Origin: Methanoperedens sp049303315
GTDB taxonomy: Archaea > Halobacteriota > Methanosarcinia > Methanosarcinales > Methanoperedenaceae
Direction of reading: 5' to 3'
Assembly (NCBI GenBank): GCA_049303315.1
Contig: JBAQMZ010000045.1
Coordinates: forward strand, 1-64,000
Length of the DNA: 64,000 nt
Shown piece after piece: positions 32,666 through 41,500 of the stretch. Below the pieces are notes generated by a model. The model did not search any database and was not told where the DNA came from. It saw only the letters and a list, made by a program, of their open reading frames with translations. Positions within the stretch are counted from its first letter, which is position 1; every line of letters begins with the position of its first letter. Both the position numbers and the translations under genes were made by a program.

Positions 32666-32857
32666 TTGGCTTATAACCAAGAAGAGAAACGGATAATTAA
32701 TACATTATATATAGCTCATAAACCACTTACTACTAAGAACATATCCGAGAGGTCATAGATGGCTTGGCGGACTGCAAAGAAGTATCTGGTGTTATTGTAT
32801 GAAAAAGGCGTTGTAGGTATGTACGGGAAATCTGTCTATTGGTGGCTGAGAACGTGA
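32666..32857 (+). pseudogene. Small winged-helix gene with an in-frame TAG
   Basis: The frame from TTG 32666 reads LAYNQEEKRIINTLYIAHK, PLTTKNISERS, then TAG at 32756-32758, then MAWRTAKKYLVLLYEKG and VVGMYGKSVYWWLRT to a TGA at 32855. This is one continuous HTH (helix 2 ..NISERS, helix 3 MAWRTAKKYL) broken only by the stop; homologous small HTH proteins have a Gly- or Asn-like residue there. No ATG precedes it. Either it is a decayed gene or only the part from the ATG at 32759 is made. It sits before the restriction-modification genes on the same strand, where a control protein would be expected. Confidence 0.5.
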
Positions 32858-32870
32858 ACTGGATGGAAAA

Positions 32871-35006
32871 ATGAGTAAATACGACAATCTTGATGCACGA
32901 AAAGAGCTTGAACAACAAATAGCACAAGACTTAAACAGAGCTTTAGCAAAAAGAGGATTTACCGTAAGACATAATGGTACTACCGAATCACATACTCCTG
33001 CTGGAAAACCTGATATAGAACTATGGGATGAAACTACACACATAAACGTTGAGGTAACAAAGCGGTCTAAATCGAGTCAAGACGGAGAATGGCAATCTTT
33101 TAAAGACCATTTTGAAGAGACAAAAAGAAATAATACCAATAAAAATTGTTTCCTTTGGTTTGTTGCTCCAGATATCTACTACCGTACTATCAATTCTATC
33201 AAAGATTGGAACTTTGCGCATCAGCACGAAAGAGACCAAAAAATGCTTCCAATATGTTTTTCTACATTTGAGATTTTTATAAAAAAGTTAATTGAGTCCC
33301 CTAAAGAACAATATACGAAAGCTCACATATTGAGTTTATTCGAGGACTTTGTTCAATTTATAGATGATGAAAATATATTAAGGCATTTCTTTCAAAAGTT
33401 GTTCTATACTGACTTACAATTAAAAGCTGAAGTGGAAAAAAGGGAAGAAGAAAGACATCAAAATGTTGTTGAAGAATTAATTAGCGGATTCAAACAACTG
33501 GAACAAAAACTAAGAGCTGAAATGATAGCTCTTACTGGGGAAGCTATAAAAAATGTGATATATCTTGTTTTTATTAAACTATACGAAGAAAAAAATGAAA
33601 AAGAAGGGGGGCAAAGAAATCGTTTTACAACAAAAACATTTCAAGAATATCAAGAAAATGTCAGGGACAAAAAAAGAGCGATTCATAAGCTTTTTGAGAG
33701 TATCAAAAATGATGCAGAACTAAAAACTTGTAAACTCTTAACTGAAGATGATAAATTATCGGCGAGATTAGATGACGATTTTGTAATCGAGCATTTTATC
33801 AAGCCTTTTGAGCCCTATGCATTTTATACCACAAAAGTCGATGGGCTTGGTGCTGCTTATGAAGTGCTTGGGCAATCCTCAGGGAAGGATGTAAAAGTTG
33901 GGCAATTTTTTACACCTGAAAAAGTTGTAAAATTCATGGTCAAACTTGCTGAACTTAATCCGGAAGATGTGGTTTATGACCCCGCATGTGGAACTGCACG
34001 ATTTTTGACCAACGCAATGGAAGACATGGAAAATAAAGTAATAGGAACAAGAGACGAAAAAAATAAAATCAAACATATAAGAACCGAACAATTATTTGGA
34101 ACGGACGATGACCCCACTGTTGCAAAGCTGGCTAAAATGAACATGTATATACACGGAGATGGAAAAACCAATATTAAAGACGATGATGGCTTAACACAGT
34201 ATGATTGGGATGGGAAAAATGACGTAATCTTAACAAATCCACCTTTGGGAGACTTAAATTATTGGCGTTCCATTTACGATAATGATTTCAGAATTAAAAG
34301 AATAGAGGTAATACCAAGAAAAAATATTACTAAAGAAAAACTTGCAACAATAATAACTGAGATTGAGACAAATCAGTTAAAGTTGCGGTCTCAAGCATCA
34401 CCAAAGAGTGCAAATCGTATAGACAAACGAATCAAGGAACTGGAACTGAAAAAAGCAGAATTGGAATATAAAATTAAGACCAATAATTGTGATTATGCTG
34501 TACCTGGAAAACAAATGAAGGGGGGAGCCCTATTTTTAAATGCCTGTCTACATTATTTAAAAAGTGTAAGAGACACATCTGAAAAACCAGAGTGGCGTGG
34601 TGGAAAAGTTTTGATAATATTAGATGAAGGAATATTAAATACAGATGATTATAGTGAAGTGAGATATTATATTAAGAAATGCTTTTTTATTAAAGCAATA
34701 ATTTCATTAACAAGGGATGCATTCGTTCCAGTAGCGAACACAACAACAAAGACATCCATATTGTATGCAATAAAAAAAGAAGACATGGATGTTATTCAAA
34801 AAGAACCTGTATTTTTTGGATATGCTGATAAAGTTGGTCTTAATACTAAAAAGAAAATATGTGATAACCACTTGTTCAATAACGGTAACGATTTATTAAC
34901 GAAATATCTGGACTTTAAATCAAAGGTTTTAGCATCTTACGATGGAGACACATTCAATGAAAATAAGTTTAAAGCACTAAGCTTTATGGGTGGTACAATT
35001 GAATGA
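32871..35006 (+). CDS. Fused restriction endonuclease / N6-adenine methyltransferase (BcgI-like RM subunit)
   Basis: 711 residues. The N-terminus (about 1-130) looks like a PD-(D/E)xK nuclease: GKPDIE with D48, then INVEVTK with E61 and K64 (an ExT or ExxK variant). A helical linker follows. The methyltransferase part resembles HsdM: GQFFTPEKVVKFMV near 342, motif I DPACGT near 370 and motif IV NPPLGD near 454, where Leu replaces the usual Phe. A separate specificity protein overlaps the end. One chain that cuts and methylates plus a separate two-TRD subunit is the plan of type IIB enzymes such as BcgI. The DNA is AT-rich compared with the flanking thermosome and tRNA genes. Confidence 0.82.
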   Translation: MSKYDNLDARKELEQQIAQDLNRALAKRGFTVRHNGTTESHTPAGKPDIELWDETTHINVEVTKRSKSSQDGEWQSFKDHFEETKRNNTNKNCFLWFVAPDIYYRTINSIKDWNFAHQHERDQKMLPICFSTFEIFIKKLIESPKEQYTKAHILSLFEDFVQFIDDENILRHFFQKLFYTDLQLKAEVEKREEERHQNVVEELISGFKQLEQKLRAEMIALTGEAIKNVIYLVFIKLYEEKNEKEGGQRNRFTTKTFQEYQENVRDKKRAIHKLFESIKNDAELKTCKLLTEDDKLSARLDDDFVIEHFIKPFEPYAFYTTKVDGLGAAYEVLGQSSGKDVKVGQFFTPEKVVKFMVKLAELNPEDVVYDPACGTARFLTNAMEDMENKVIGTRDEKNKIKHIRTEQLFGTDDDPTVAKLAKMNMYIHGDGKTNIKDDDGLTQYDWDGKNDVILTNPPLGDLNYWRSIYDNDFRIKRIEVIPRKNITKEKLATIITEIETNQLKLRSQASPKSANRIDKRIKELELKKAELEYKIKTNNCDYAVPGKQMKGGALFLNACLHYLKSVRDTSEKPEWRGGKVLIILDEGILNTDDYSEVRYYIKKCFFIKAIISLTRDAFVPVANTTTKTSILYAIKKEDMDVIQKEPVFFGYADKVGLNTKKKICDNHLFNNGNDLLTKYLDFKSKVLASYDGDTFNENKFKALSFMGGTIE

Positions 35007-36396
35007 AAGCATGTTTTATTATAGATTTCCTATTAACATGCAAAATAGATTAGATGAGAATTTTAATAATCCTCGTTTTGATGTCATAAATCCTATCCTC
35101 TCTCAAGCGAAATATAAGGTAGTTCTTCTTGATAATTTGCTCAATGACATAAATAGTGGCAAAACTCCAAAGGGACTTCAATATAAAGACGAGGGAATAC
35201 CGTTTTTAGGAGCCAGCAATATTAATAAAGGGACTGTTGATATTGAATCTGCACCAAAAATAGATGCAGGAGTGCATAATACTATCCTAAAAAGTTCACA
35301 AATCAAAAAGGATGATGTCTTAGTTACTATAGCCGGAACTATTGGAGAATGTGCCGTATATGATTTTGAAGATGAGTGCAATTGTAACCAAGCAATAGCG
35401 ATTTTAAGAACAAAAGAAGAAGAAATCAATCCTTTCTTTCTTGTAGAATATCTAAACTCTGAAATCGGACAACTATTTTTTAACAAACTACAACATATTT
35501 CAAGCCAACCAAATATTAATCTTAGCGAAATAAGAAGGATAAAAATAGTAAAGCCAGAAAAATCAATACAACAAAATATAGTACGGGAATTAAAACCTCA
35601 TAGCGATGCTGTTAAAACTTTAATCAAAGCGCAATCCTCTTTATTGGAGAGAAAAGAAAAAATCTTCAGATATTTTCTTGGGATTAAAGATTTGGAGATT
35701 AAAAAATTTGATTATTATCCTCTAAGTCCATCAGAAATGTTAACTCGATATGATTTTGATTACAACAATCCAAAATATTCTATTTTCGGAGTTATTTTTG
35801 ATGAGTCGAAATTTGACTTTGTTGATTTAAAAAGTGTAGCAAACTTCCATTATGAAACCATAAATCCAACCAAAAACCCTGAAAAAGAATATGAATATAT
35901 TGATATTGGGAATATTGATACCAAATTTGGAAAAATAAACAGCACAAGAATGTTGGGTAAGGAAATGACGAGTAGCAGGATGCGAAGAATTGTTAGAGAA
36001 GGCTATGTTTTAGTTTCGACAACACGACCCACAAGAAAGGCTATAGCAATAGTTCCAAAAGAATTGGATAATCAAATATGTTCTACAGGTTTTGCTGTGA
36101 TAGAGTGTAATGAACAAATAACCAATGAGTTTTTATTTTATTTTTTAAGAACGGACATTGCAAAATTACAGTTCGAGCAATTCTGTAGCGGTTCTGGCTA
36201 CCCTGCTATAAACCAAGAGGTTGATTTGCCTAAAATAAAAGTTCCTTTTATTCCGAGCAAAAACGACCAAAATACAATAGTTTATTCATTGAAAAAGATT
36301 GACATAATGATAGAATATTTAGAGAATAAGATTATCCAAAAAACGAATCAAAGCGCAAATTTATTCCAAAATTTAATAATAAATTATGGACTTTAG
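34990..36396 (+). CDS. Restriction-modification specificity subunit (HsdS-like, two TRDs)
   Basis: 468 residues. Two half repeats, each a target-recognition domain plus helix: the first about 20-215 (YKDEGIPFLGASNINKGTV, TIAGTIGECAVYDF, LSEIRRIKIVKPEKSIQQNIV), the second about 225-468 (YEYIDIGNID, REGYVLVSTTRPTRKAIAIV, NQEVDLPKIKVPFIPSKNDQ). Two TRDs imply an asymmetric two-part DNA site. The start overlaps the RM subunit by 17 bases, so the two are made together. Its end lies 77 bases before tRNA-Cys. Confidence 0.85.
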   Translation: MVQLNESMFYYRFPINMQNRLDENFNNPRFDVINPILSQAKYKVVLLDNLLNDINSGKTPKGLQYKDEGIPFLGASNINKGTVDIESAPKIDAGVHNTILKSSQIKKDDVLVTIAGTIGECAVYDFEDECNCNQAIAILRTKEEEINPFFLVEYLNSEIGQLFFNKLQHISSQPNINLSEIRRIKIVKPEKSIQQNIVRELKPHSDAVKTLIKAQSSLLERKEKIFRYFLGIKDLEIKKFDYYPLSPSEMLTRYDFDYNNPKYSIFGVIFDESKFDFVDLKSVANFHYETINPTKNPEKEYEYIDIGNIDTKFGKINSTRMLGKEMTSSRMRRIVREGYVLVSTTRPTRKAIAIVPKELDNQICSTGFAVIECNEQITNEFLFYFLRTDIAKLQFEQFCSGSGYPAINQEVDLPKIKVPFIPSKNDQNTIVYSLKKIDIMIEYLENKIIQKTNQSANLFQNLIINYGL

Positions 36397-36472
36397 GTGC
36401 AAGTGCGACTTTAAGTGCAAAGCTGATGTTATAAAAAACCTTATTATCTATCATGTGTATGTAGCCGTCGCT

Positions 36473-36544
36473 GCCAAGGTGGCGGAACGGCTACGCAATC
36501 GCCTGCAGAGCGATTCCAATCCGGTTCGACTCCGGACCTTGGCT
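36473..36544 (+). tRNA. trnC: tRNA-Cys(GCA)
   Basis: Acceptor GCCAAGG/CCTTGGC, anticodon stem ATCGC/GCGAT with loop CTGCAGA (anticodon GCA), T arm TCCGG-TTCGACT-CCGGA, discriminator T (U73), the Cys identity base. 72 nt, no intron. Confidence 0.95.
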
Positions 36545-36721
36545 TATAGTTTTTTAAGTCTTAACACGCGTGAAAGAAAATGAAATAAAGGAGATAATGA
36601 GGTTGATTGTTAGTGTAAAGGTTCCGGGAAAAACAGGGCAGGAATTGGAGCGAAGTATTAACCCGTAAGCATTAACAAAAGGCTTAAATCAGAGTATGCC
36701 TTTAGAGATTCGCTTTGATGT

Positions 36722-36794
36722 GCCGCCATAACTCAGCTGGTAGAGTGCCTGGCTGTTAACCAGGATGTCACAGGTTCGAGCCCTGTTGGCGGCG
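36722..36794 (+). tRNA. trnN: tRNA-Asn(GTT)
   Basis: Acceptor GCCGCCA/TGGCGGC, anticodon stem CTGGC...CAGG-type with loop TGTTAAC region giving anticodon GTT, T arm ACAGG-TTCGAGC-CCTGT, discriminator G. 73 nt. Its GUN anticodon makes it a possible substrate of the bacterial-type Tgt at 9876. Confidence 0.94.
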
Positions 36795-36816
36795 TACACC
36801 GGACAGCTTTATTTTT

Positions 36817-36891
36817 GGGCCCGTAGCTTAGTCCGGTTAGAGCGCCCGGCTCATAACCGGGCGGTCACCGGTTCAAATCCGGTCGGGCCCA
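36817..36891 (+). tRNA. tRNA with CAT anticodon (elongator Met or Ile2)
   Basis: Acceptor GGGCCCG/CGGGCCC, anticodon stem CCCGG/CCGGG with loop CTCATAA (anticodon CAT), T arm ACCGG-TTCAAAT-CCGGT, discriminator A. 75 nt. It lacks the AU-type first pair of archaeal initiator tRNA. A CAT tRNA may be elongator Met or, with C34 turned to agmatidine, Ile2; I cannot decide from sequence alone. Confidence 0.93.
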
Positions 36892-36994
36892 TCTACATTA
36901 CTTTGTGTTCTGTAGCTGAGGGCGAGATAGAGGTAAAATCATTATTAAGAAGGCAGAAGATAATATTAAGTAGAAAGAGATAGAATTTGCAATC

Positions 36995-37105
36995 ATGGAT
37001 ACAATAGAAAAAGTTCAAAAATTCGATTATGCAGATGTGCTGATATGGCTGGGAGTCATACTGCTTGTCTTTTGGGTTATAGCTAAAATCCTTGGGATAA
37101 GCTAA
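36995..37105 (+). CDS. Mini membrane protein, 36 residues
   Basis: A short polar start (MDTIEKVQKFDYADV) and a single membrane helix (LIWLGVILLVFWVIAKILG). No family. The stop TAA and the next gene's ATG share one base (TAATG), which implies coupled translation with the 75-residue protein at 37105 and supports that this tiny frame is real. Confidence 0.5.
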   Translation: MDTIEKVQKFDYADVLIWLGVILLVFWVIAKILGIS

Positions 37106-37332
37106 TGCTGTGGCTTGATGTTCTCCCCGTCATAAGTGCAATAGTAGTTATTGCAGGGCTCGGTTTAAAAGCTGGTAGGATCCTTGAAAAACTTGATAAT
37201 GTAGTTAAAGAAGCGAATAAGATAGAGGCTGAACTCAAGGAAGTCAAAGCTGAACTTAAAGAGCATGATAAACGTTTGACCGTTCTGGAAGCTAAATTTT
37301 CGGAGATTACAAATAAGCTTGCAATGACGTGA
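37105..37332 (+). CDS. Small membrane-anchored coiled-coil protein
   Basis: 75 residues: an N-terminal hydrophobic helix (LDVLPVISAIVVIAGLGL) followed by about 45 residues of charged heptads (LEKLDNVVKEANKIEAELKEVK, split here as LEKLDNVVKEANK and IEAELKEVKAELKEHDKRL). No family is recognised. Coupled to the 36-residue membrane protein before it; together they look like a two-part membrane assembly with a cytoplasmic coiled coil. They follow the tRNA cluster and are convergent with larA. Confidence 0.6.
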   Translation: MLWLDVLPVISAIVVIAGLGLKAGRILEKLDNVVKEANKIEAELKEVKAELKEHDKRLTVLEAKFSEITNKLAMT

Positions 37333-37346
37333 GATTGCTTCAAAAT

Positions 37347-38594
37347 TCATTCGATCTCAACATCTTGAAAAGCCAGCGTCGACCCGCCATAAGGCATCAC
37401 AATTATCTTTGCCCTCTCCCCATGTTTGGCAAGCGCCGCCTCCAGCGCCTCCTCCAAAGTCGCTGGAATAAAATACGCTTTTCTCACCATATCATCGGGC
37501 AGCGAAGACACAAGATACAGGTCTATTCTGTTCGAAAGCGCAGCAATAAGCGTAGCCTTGTGCCCGCCCATAACGAACCCGGATTTGAATTTCTCAATCA
37601 CTTCGTTGCGGTCAAATTTCAGCCACTCCTCAAACACCTTGTTCCCGTAGCCTTCACTGCATTCGGCGACAAGGATAATCGAACCACCATCCTTCACCGC
37701 ATTTTTGACATGCTCAAGCGCCTTATGGGACTGGAATATATCGATGTCCCTGGGCCAGCCGCCAGGTGAAACTATTGCAATATCCGAAGGCTCAACCTCG
37801 ATCCTGGAAAGCTTATCAAGAAATGCGACCCCCTTCCTGTGCGCTTCTATGTAATCACCCGCAACTGCAAAGATTATCTCTTTCCTGTCGTTCAGTACGA
37901 CATTCAGGATAAAATCGATACCTAGCATTCGTGCCGCCTCTTCAAGGTCATCCCTTACCGGACTGTCAAGCCGCCCTGCCGAAGAGTTCGGGTCAAGCAT
38001 CAGCGCATGGTTCGCATCGATGCTCCTCTTTGAGGAGACGGCCGGAAGTATGGACTTGGCGCCGCCTGAATAACCTGCGTAATAATGGAACTCGATAGCC
38101 CCTGTGCATATTACGATATCGGAATCTGCAACCATTCTAAATATCTCAACAGGCGTGCCTCTTTTTGTAGTCCCGAGATTAATACAATCGTTAACATCAT
38201 GCTCGATGCTTTTTACTTTGCCGTACAATTCGCCCAATATGGCTTTTTTCTCATCCTCTGTCTGTTTCCTGTGGATCCCGAGTCCGAAAACAATAGTCAC
38301 ATCTTCGATTCCCCCGGCTTTCAATTCGGAAATCAGGGGAGGCAGGAGCTTGCGGGTAGGAGTGGGGCGGGTCGTATCGCTGACGATTATTACGGCTTTC
38401 CTGCCTTCCCGTGCAATCTCAAAGAGGCGCCTGCTGTGTATTGGTGTTTTTAGCGCGCGTTTTATCTCTTTTGTTTCATCCCTGGCAGATTCGGCATTAC
38501 CTGGTTTTATGAGTTTGACGTTGTACTTTGAAGGTATGTCGATTGAAACTTCTGTTATCCCGAAAGGCAGATAGTATAACACATCTTTCTTCAA
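37347..38594 (-). CDS. larA: LarA-family nickel-pincer-cofactor enzyme (lactate racemase-like)
   Basis: 415 residues. The family motifs are complete: SDTTRPTPTRKLL (about 71-83), the catalytic His of FGLGIHR, the second His and the cofactor-binding Lys in EFHYYAGYSGGAKSILP, and SPGGWPRDIDIFQSHKAL. LarA carries a covalently bound nickel pincer nucleotide and interconverts 2-hydroxyacids, classically D- and L-lactate; many homologues act on other 2-hydroxyacids. The cofactor genes larB, larC and larE are not in the window. A LutB-like protein lies 1.6 kb away on the same strand, with accessory genes in between, so a lactate pathway is possible. Confidence 0.87.
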   Translation of the reverse strand: MKKDVLYYLPFGITEVSIDIPSKYNVKLIKPGNAESARDETKEIKRALKTPIHSRRLFEIAREGRKAVIIVSDTTRPTPTRKLLPPLISELKAGGIEDVTIVFGLGIHRKQTEDEKKAILGELYGKVKSIEHDVNDCINLGTTKRGTPVEIFRMVADSDIVICTGAIEFHYYAGYSGGAKSILPAVSSKRSIDANHALMLDPNSSAGRLDSPVRDDLEEAARMLGIDFILNVVLNDRKEIIFAVAGDYIEAHRKGVAFLDKLSRIEVEPSDIAIVSPGGWPRDIDIFQSHKALEHVKNAVKDGGSIILVAECSEGYGNKVFEEWLKFDRNEVIEKFKSGFVMGGHKATLIAALSNRIDLYLVSSLPDDMVRKAYFIPATLEEALEAALAKHGERAKIIVMPYGGSTLAFQDVEIE

Positions 38595-38666
38595 TGCACA
38601 AAAATAACTTAATTGTTTGTATAACGAAACCGTTAAATGCTTTTAATCACTTAGGGAAACTTCATT

Positions 38667-38738
38667 GCACCGATGGTCTAGCGGCTATGACTTTAGCCTT
38701 CCAAGCTAATAACTCGGGTTCAAATCCCGATCGGTGCA
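38667..38738 (+). tRNA. trnG: tRNA-Gly(TCC)
   Basis: Acceptor GCACCGA/TCGGTGC, anticodon stem TTAGC/GCTAA with loop CTTCCAA (anticodon TCC), T arm TCGGG-TTCAAAT-CCCGA, discriminator A. 72 nt. Confidence 0.94.
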
Positions 38739-38800
38739 TACTGTTTTTCTATAGATTATAAATATTCAGAGTGCCTGTTCAACGATAGGTTGACACGAAA

Positions 38801-39193
38801 TTATGCCTGAATATTTCGGATATATAGATAAAAATGTTCTGATTTTAAATGCTTACGAAACTCCTCTTTTGTATTGCATTGTACATCACAAAATTTGCAT
38901 TTTAAGTGTATATCATAGTGTTTATCTCTTTCTTTTTGGGTTTTAAAAAACTGGTAACATTCTTGACATATATGTATTAAATTTAAATGTCCTTTAAATT
39001 CATGTTGATTAGAAAAAATAATATTACACGATTCACATATATAGCTGGGTAAGTGATAAGAGCCCGATGACACCTCTTCACGTTTTTTTCCTTTTCTTAT
39101 ATACTTAGGTGTGCCACATATTGTACAAAATTGATTTGAGCCTACTTCAGACCCACATCTGCTGCAATAATAATCTGTCAAACTTATTGTCAT
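38801..39193 (-). CDS. Zinc-ribbon plus C2H2 zinc-finger protein
   Basis: 130 residues. Residues 10-27 are a zinc ribbon (CSRCG...FCTICG). Then come three C2H2-like fingers: CESCNIIFSNQHEFKGHLNLIH, given here as C53-x2-C56..H..H; CQECYQFFKTQKERDKHYDIH, as CQEC..H-x3-H; and CKFCDVQCNTKEEFRKH, with a final H. Tandem C2H2 fingers are unusual in archaea and mostly found in mobile or accessory DNA. It probably binds DNA or RNA. The gene is AT-rich and lies between tRNA-Gly and an unknown AT-rich gene. Confidence 0.75.
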   Translation of the reverse strand: MTISLTDYYCSRCGSEVGSNQFCTICGTPKYIRKGKKREEVSSGSYHLPSYICESCNIIFSNQHEFKGHLNLIHICQECYQFFKTQKERDKHYDIHLKCKFCDVQCNTKEEFRKHLKSEHFYLYIRNIQA

Positions 39194-39275
39194 AACATAT
39201 CTATCTGATAGACTCCTACCTTTTGTTAGGGTAAGGGGCGGTCTGTGGATGCCAAGTGTTCGGATGTCTGAGCAA

Positions 39276-40196
39276 TCATTTTGCTGTCTCTGAAGGATTA
39301 TCTATTACCCATTTACCTTTATCTTTTTTTATTTTAATAGAATATTTACCAGCATCAGATAAGTTTCCCTCTTCATTTTTCCCTTCCCATTTATAACAAT
39401 GGAAAATAATGTCGTTAGGTCTAACAATACGTGATTTATCTGAGTCAGGTGTAATAAGAATTATTACCCACGTTTCCTTATCATTGAAAGAGGCTGCATC
39501 TTTTTTTAAATCCTTTTCTATAAGTTCTTTGAAATGGTTTACAGAATCCCGATAAGTGCCCGCTTCCCAATTATTATTTTTTTTAACTTTTTTGAACGGA
39601 CGTGGTCGGGATATTAAAACTTTAAAATCGGATTTTATACCTTTTAACTTATTTATTTCATCACGAATGGCAATTAATTGGTTTTTTGCTTGTCCATCGA
39701 CTGTGTTGTCTTCTTCATCTTTATAATTCAATACATATTTCTGTTCGTGAATTTTGAAATCGTCTGGAATATCCTCTGAATGTTCTACTACTAAAAAATA
39801 TTTATTATTTTGACCTAACCATGCTACATCTATATCTCGGCATGGATATTTTCCCAATGAATACATTTCGCCAAATTCGCTCTCATGAAAATCACGGATA
39901 TAGTCCTTAATATTATCCTGTGTATAACAACATAGAATTTTATAAAGTCCTCCATATTTCATTGCTTCAAGCATAAAACAAGTTTCTACAAATGGCGACC
40001 ACGACCCTCCATACTTTTTTGTATTCCACCAATTTTCATGACCGAATTTATCGAAATTGTCTTTAACATAATTGAATAATATATTTATAATATCCTCTGG
40101 TTTATTTATCTTATCCAAAGGTATCACCTCATCATAAATCTTTGATAAGAGTGATACTTCATAAATGTTTCCAAAAAAAGAAATTTTAAGCAGCAC
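39276..40196 (-). CDS. Unrecognised AT-rich accessory protein
   Basis: 306 residues, soluble, very rich in Lys, Asp and Asn. Near residues 125-145 stands DIDVAWLGQNNKYFLVVEHSED, a strand-turn-strand with Asp and Glu that recalls the core of PD-(D/E)xK nucleases or their inactive relatives, but no Lys follows in the right place. Later parts (FKVLISRPRPFKKV, TWVIILITPDSD) are beta strands. No family assigned. Together with the zinc-finger gene it forms a small low-GC island between larA and the LutB-like gene; a defence or mobile-element role is a guess. Confidence 0.55.
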   Translation of the reverse strand: MLLKISFFGNIYEVSLLSKIYDEVIPLDKINKPEDIINILFNYVKDNFDKFGHENWWNTKKYGGSWSPFVETCFMLEAMKYGGLYKILCCYTQDNIKDYIRDFHESEFGEMYSLGKYPCRDIDVAWLGQNNKYFLVVEHSEDIPDDFKIHEQKYVLNYKDEEDNTVDGQAKNQLIAIRDEINKLKGIKSDFKVLISRPRPFKKVKKNNNWEAGTYRDSVNHFKELIEKDLKKDAASFNDKETWVIILITPDSDKSRIVRPNDIIFHCYKWEGKNEEGNLSDAGKYSIKIKKDKGKWVIDNPSETAK

Positions 40197-40208
40197 CCCA
40201 TAATGAGA

Positions 40209-41420
40209 TTAATTTTTCTGGAACTTATTCGCTTTTGACCTCAGTAGAACTTGATAATATCCCCATATCACATGAGATTTCAAAAAATAATAAATCTCAG
40301 AAGAAATCCCATCACTTCTGATTTTCCTAATAATAGCAGGTATATCCAGTTCCAGGGGGCAGTTCTTCTTGCACCTGCCGCATGTTAGACAGAACTCAAG
40401 CTTCTCGTTTCTCTCATCGCTGTAAAGTGATTGATACGCAATCCCCTTTCCCCCAAGATTGCTATCGCTTGCGAATTCATTACCGATTGTGTTATACATG
40501 GGGCAGTGGAGAAGGCAATTCCCGCAACCGATGCAGTAAAGGAGTTCCTTGAATTCGGTCTTTGCCATATCACTTCGTTTGTTATCGAGCAATATCAATA
40601 CAATCTCTGAAGGACTGTGAACCCCTTTAATAAATTTTTTCTCCACATCCGCAGTCTTGCTCACGCCGCTTACCACTTCGACAAAAGAAGGAATTATCGA
40701 GCCTGTGGCATTGTAGCTCAGGATTTTAAGCATGTTCATGGCTGATTCGATATCGGGATATATCTTGTCGATTGAAGTTACAACAATATGTTTTTCCTTG
40801 CGCATGACCTCGTAGATATTTCCTTCATTATGTGCCATCACAATCGAGCCTTCCTCCGCAGTTATGGCATTTGCGCCCGTGATGCCGATTTTTGCCCTGC
40901 TCAGGCTGGAAACCACATCCGCCTTCACAATTTTTACAATTTCCTCAGGGTCTTCTTTTATGGGAATATCATAGTATTTTGACAGCCCCTTTGCGATTTC
41001 TTTTGCAGAGAGGTGGGTTACCGGGCCTGTGGGGTGAGACGGTTTTGCGTCCAATACCTGTAAAATCCTGTCTCCAATGTCTGTTTCAACAACAGTTAAA
41101 CCTTTTTCCTCAAGGGCTTTTGTCAATCCTATTTCCTTTGTTACATTGGATTTGGATTTGACAACAAGTTTTTCACTCCCCAGCTCACCAAGGATAATAT
41201 CAATAGCTTCCTGCTTTTCCTTCACAAGATGGACTTTTATGCCATTCTTTTTAAGGCGCTCAATTGCAGCCGCAAGAAGCTCGTTGTTCCCGACACAGGA
41301 TTTCCGTGTAGAGATGAGCTTTAATTTTTTTTCTGAAAAGTCTTTGGGCGGGTTTAGAGCCTGCCTTTCCTTCACTGAATTAAAAGCTTTTCGAAGGGCA
41401 ATGACTTCTTCAAAGTTCAT
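40209..41420 (-). CDS. LutB-like LUD-domain iron-sulfur protein
   Basis: 403 residues. The LUD domain fills the first 280 (KSNVTKEIGLTKALEEKGL, TGANAITAEEGSIVMAHNEGN). Two 4Fe-4S sites follow: CIGCGNCLLHCP and CLTCGRCKKNCP. In bacteria LutA, LutB and LutC oxidise L-lactate to pyruvate; here neither LutA nor LutC is adjacent, and archaeal relatives often work with separate CCG-domain or FAD subunits. The LarA homologue nearby would supply the right enantiomer. It begins at 41420 after a short leader. Confidence 0.82.
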   Translation of the reverse strand: MNFEEVIALRKAFNSVKERQALNPPKDFSEKKLKLISTRKSCVGNNELLAAAIERLKKNGIKVHLVKEKQEAIDIILGELGSEKLVVKSKSNVTKEIGLTKALEEKGLTVVETDIGDRILQVLDAKPSHPTGPVTHLSAKEIAKGLSKYYDIPIKEDPEEIVKIVKADVVSSLSRAKIGITGANAITAEEGSIVMAHNEGNIYEVMRKEKHIVVTSIDKIYPDIESAMNMLKILSYNATGSIIPSFVEVVSGVSKTADVEKKFIKGVHSPSEIVLILLDNKRSDMAKTEFKELLYCIGCGNCLLHCPMYNTIGNEFASDSNLGGKGIAYQSLYSDERNEKLEFCLTCGRCKKNCPLELDIPAIIRKIRSDGISSEIYYFLKSHVIWGYYQVLLRSKANKFQKN

Positions 41421-41500
41421 GGTATTCTCTTAACGTGTTTATCAGGAACACTATTTCCTATGTGCCGTATATAGATTTCCTGACATCTCGTATAAAGTAA

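Noticed and set aside
32871..36544. Integration of the RM genes at tRNA-Cys
   Set aside because: The genes lie on the 5' side of the tRNA, no integrase and no att-like duplication were seen.
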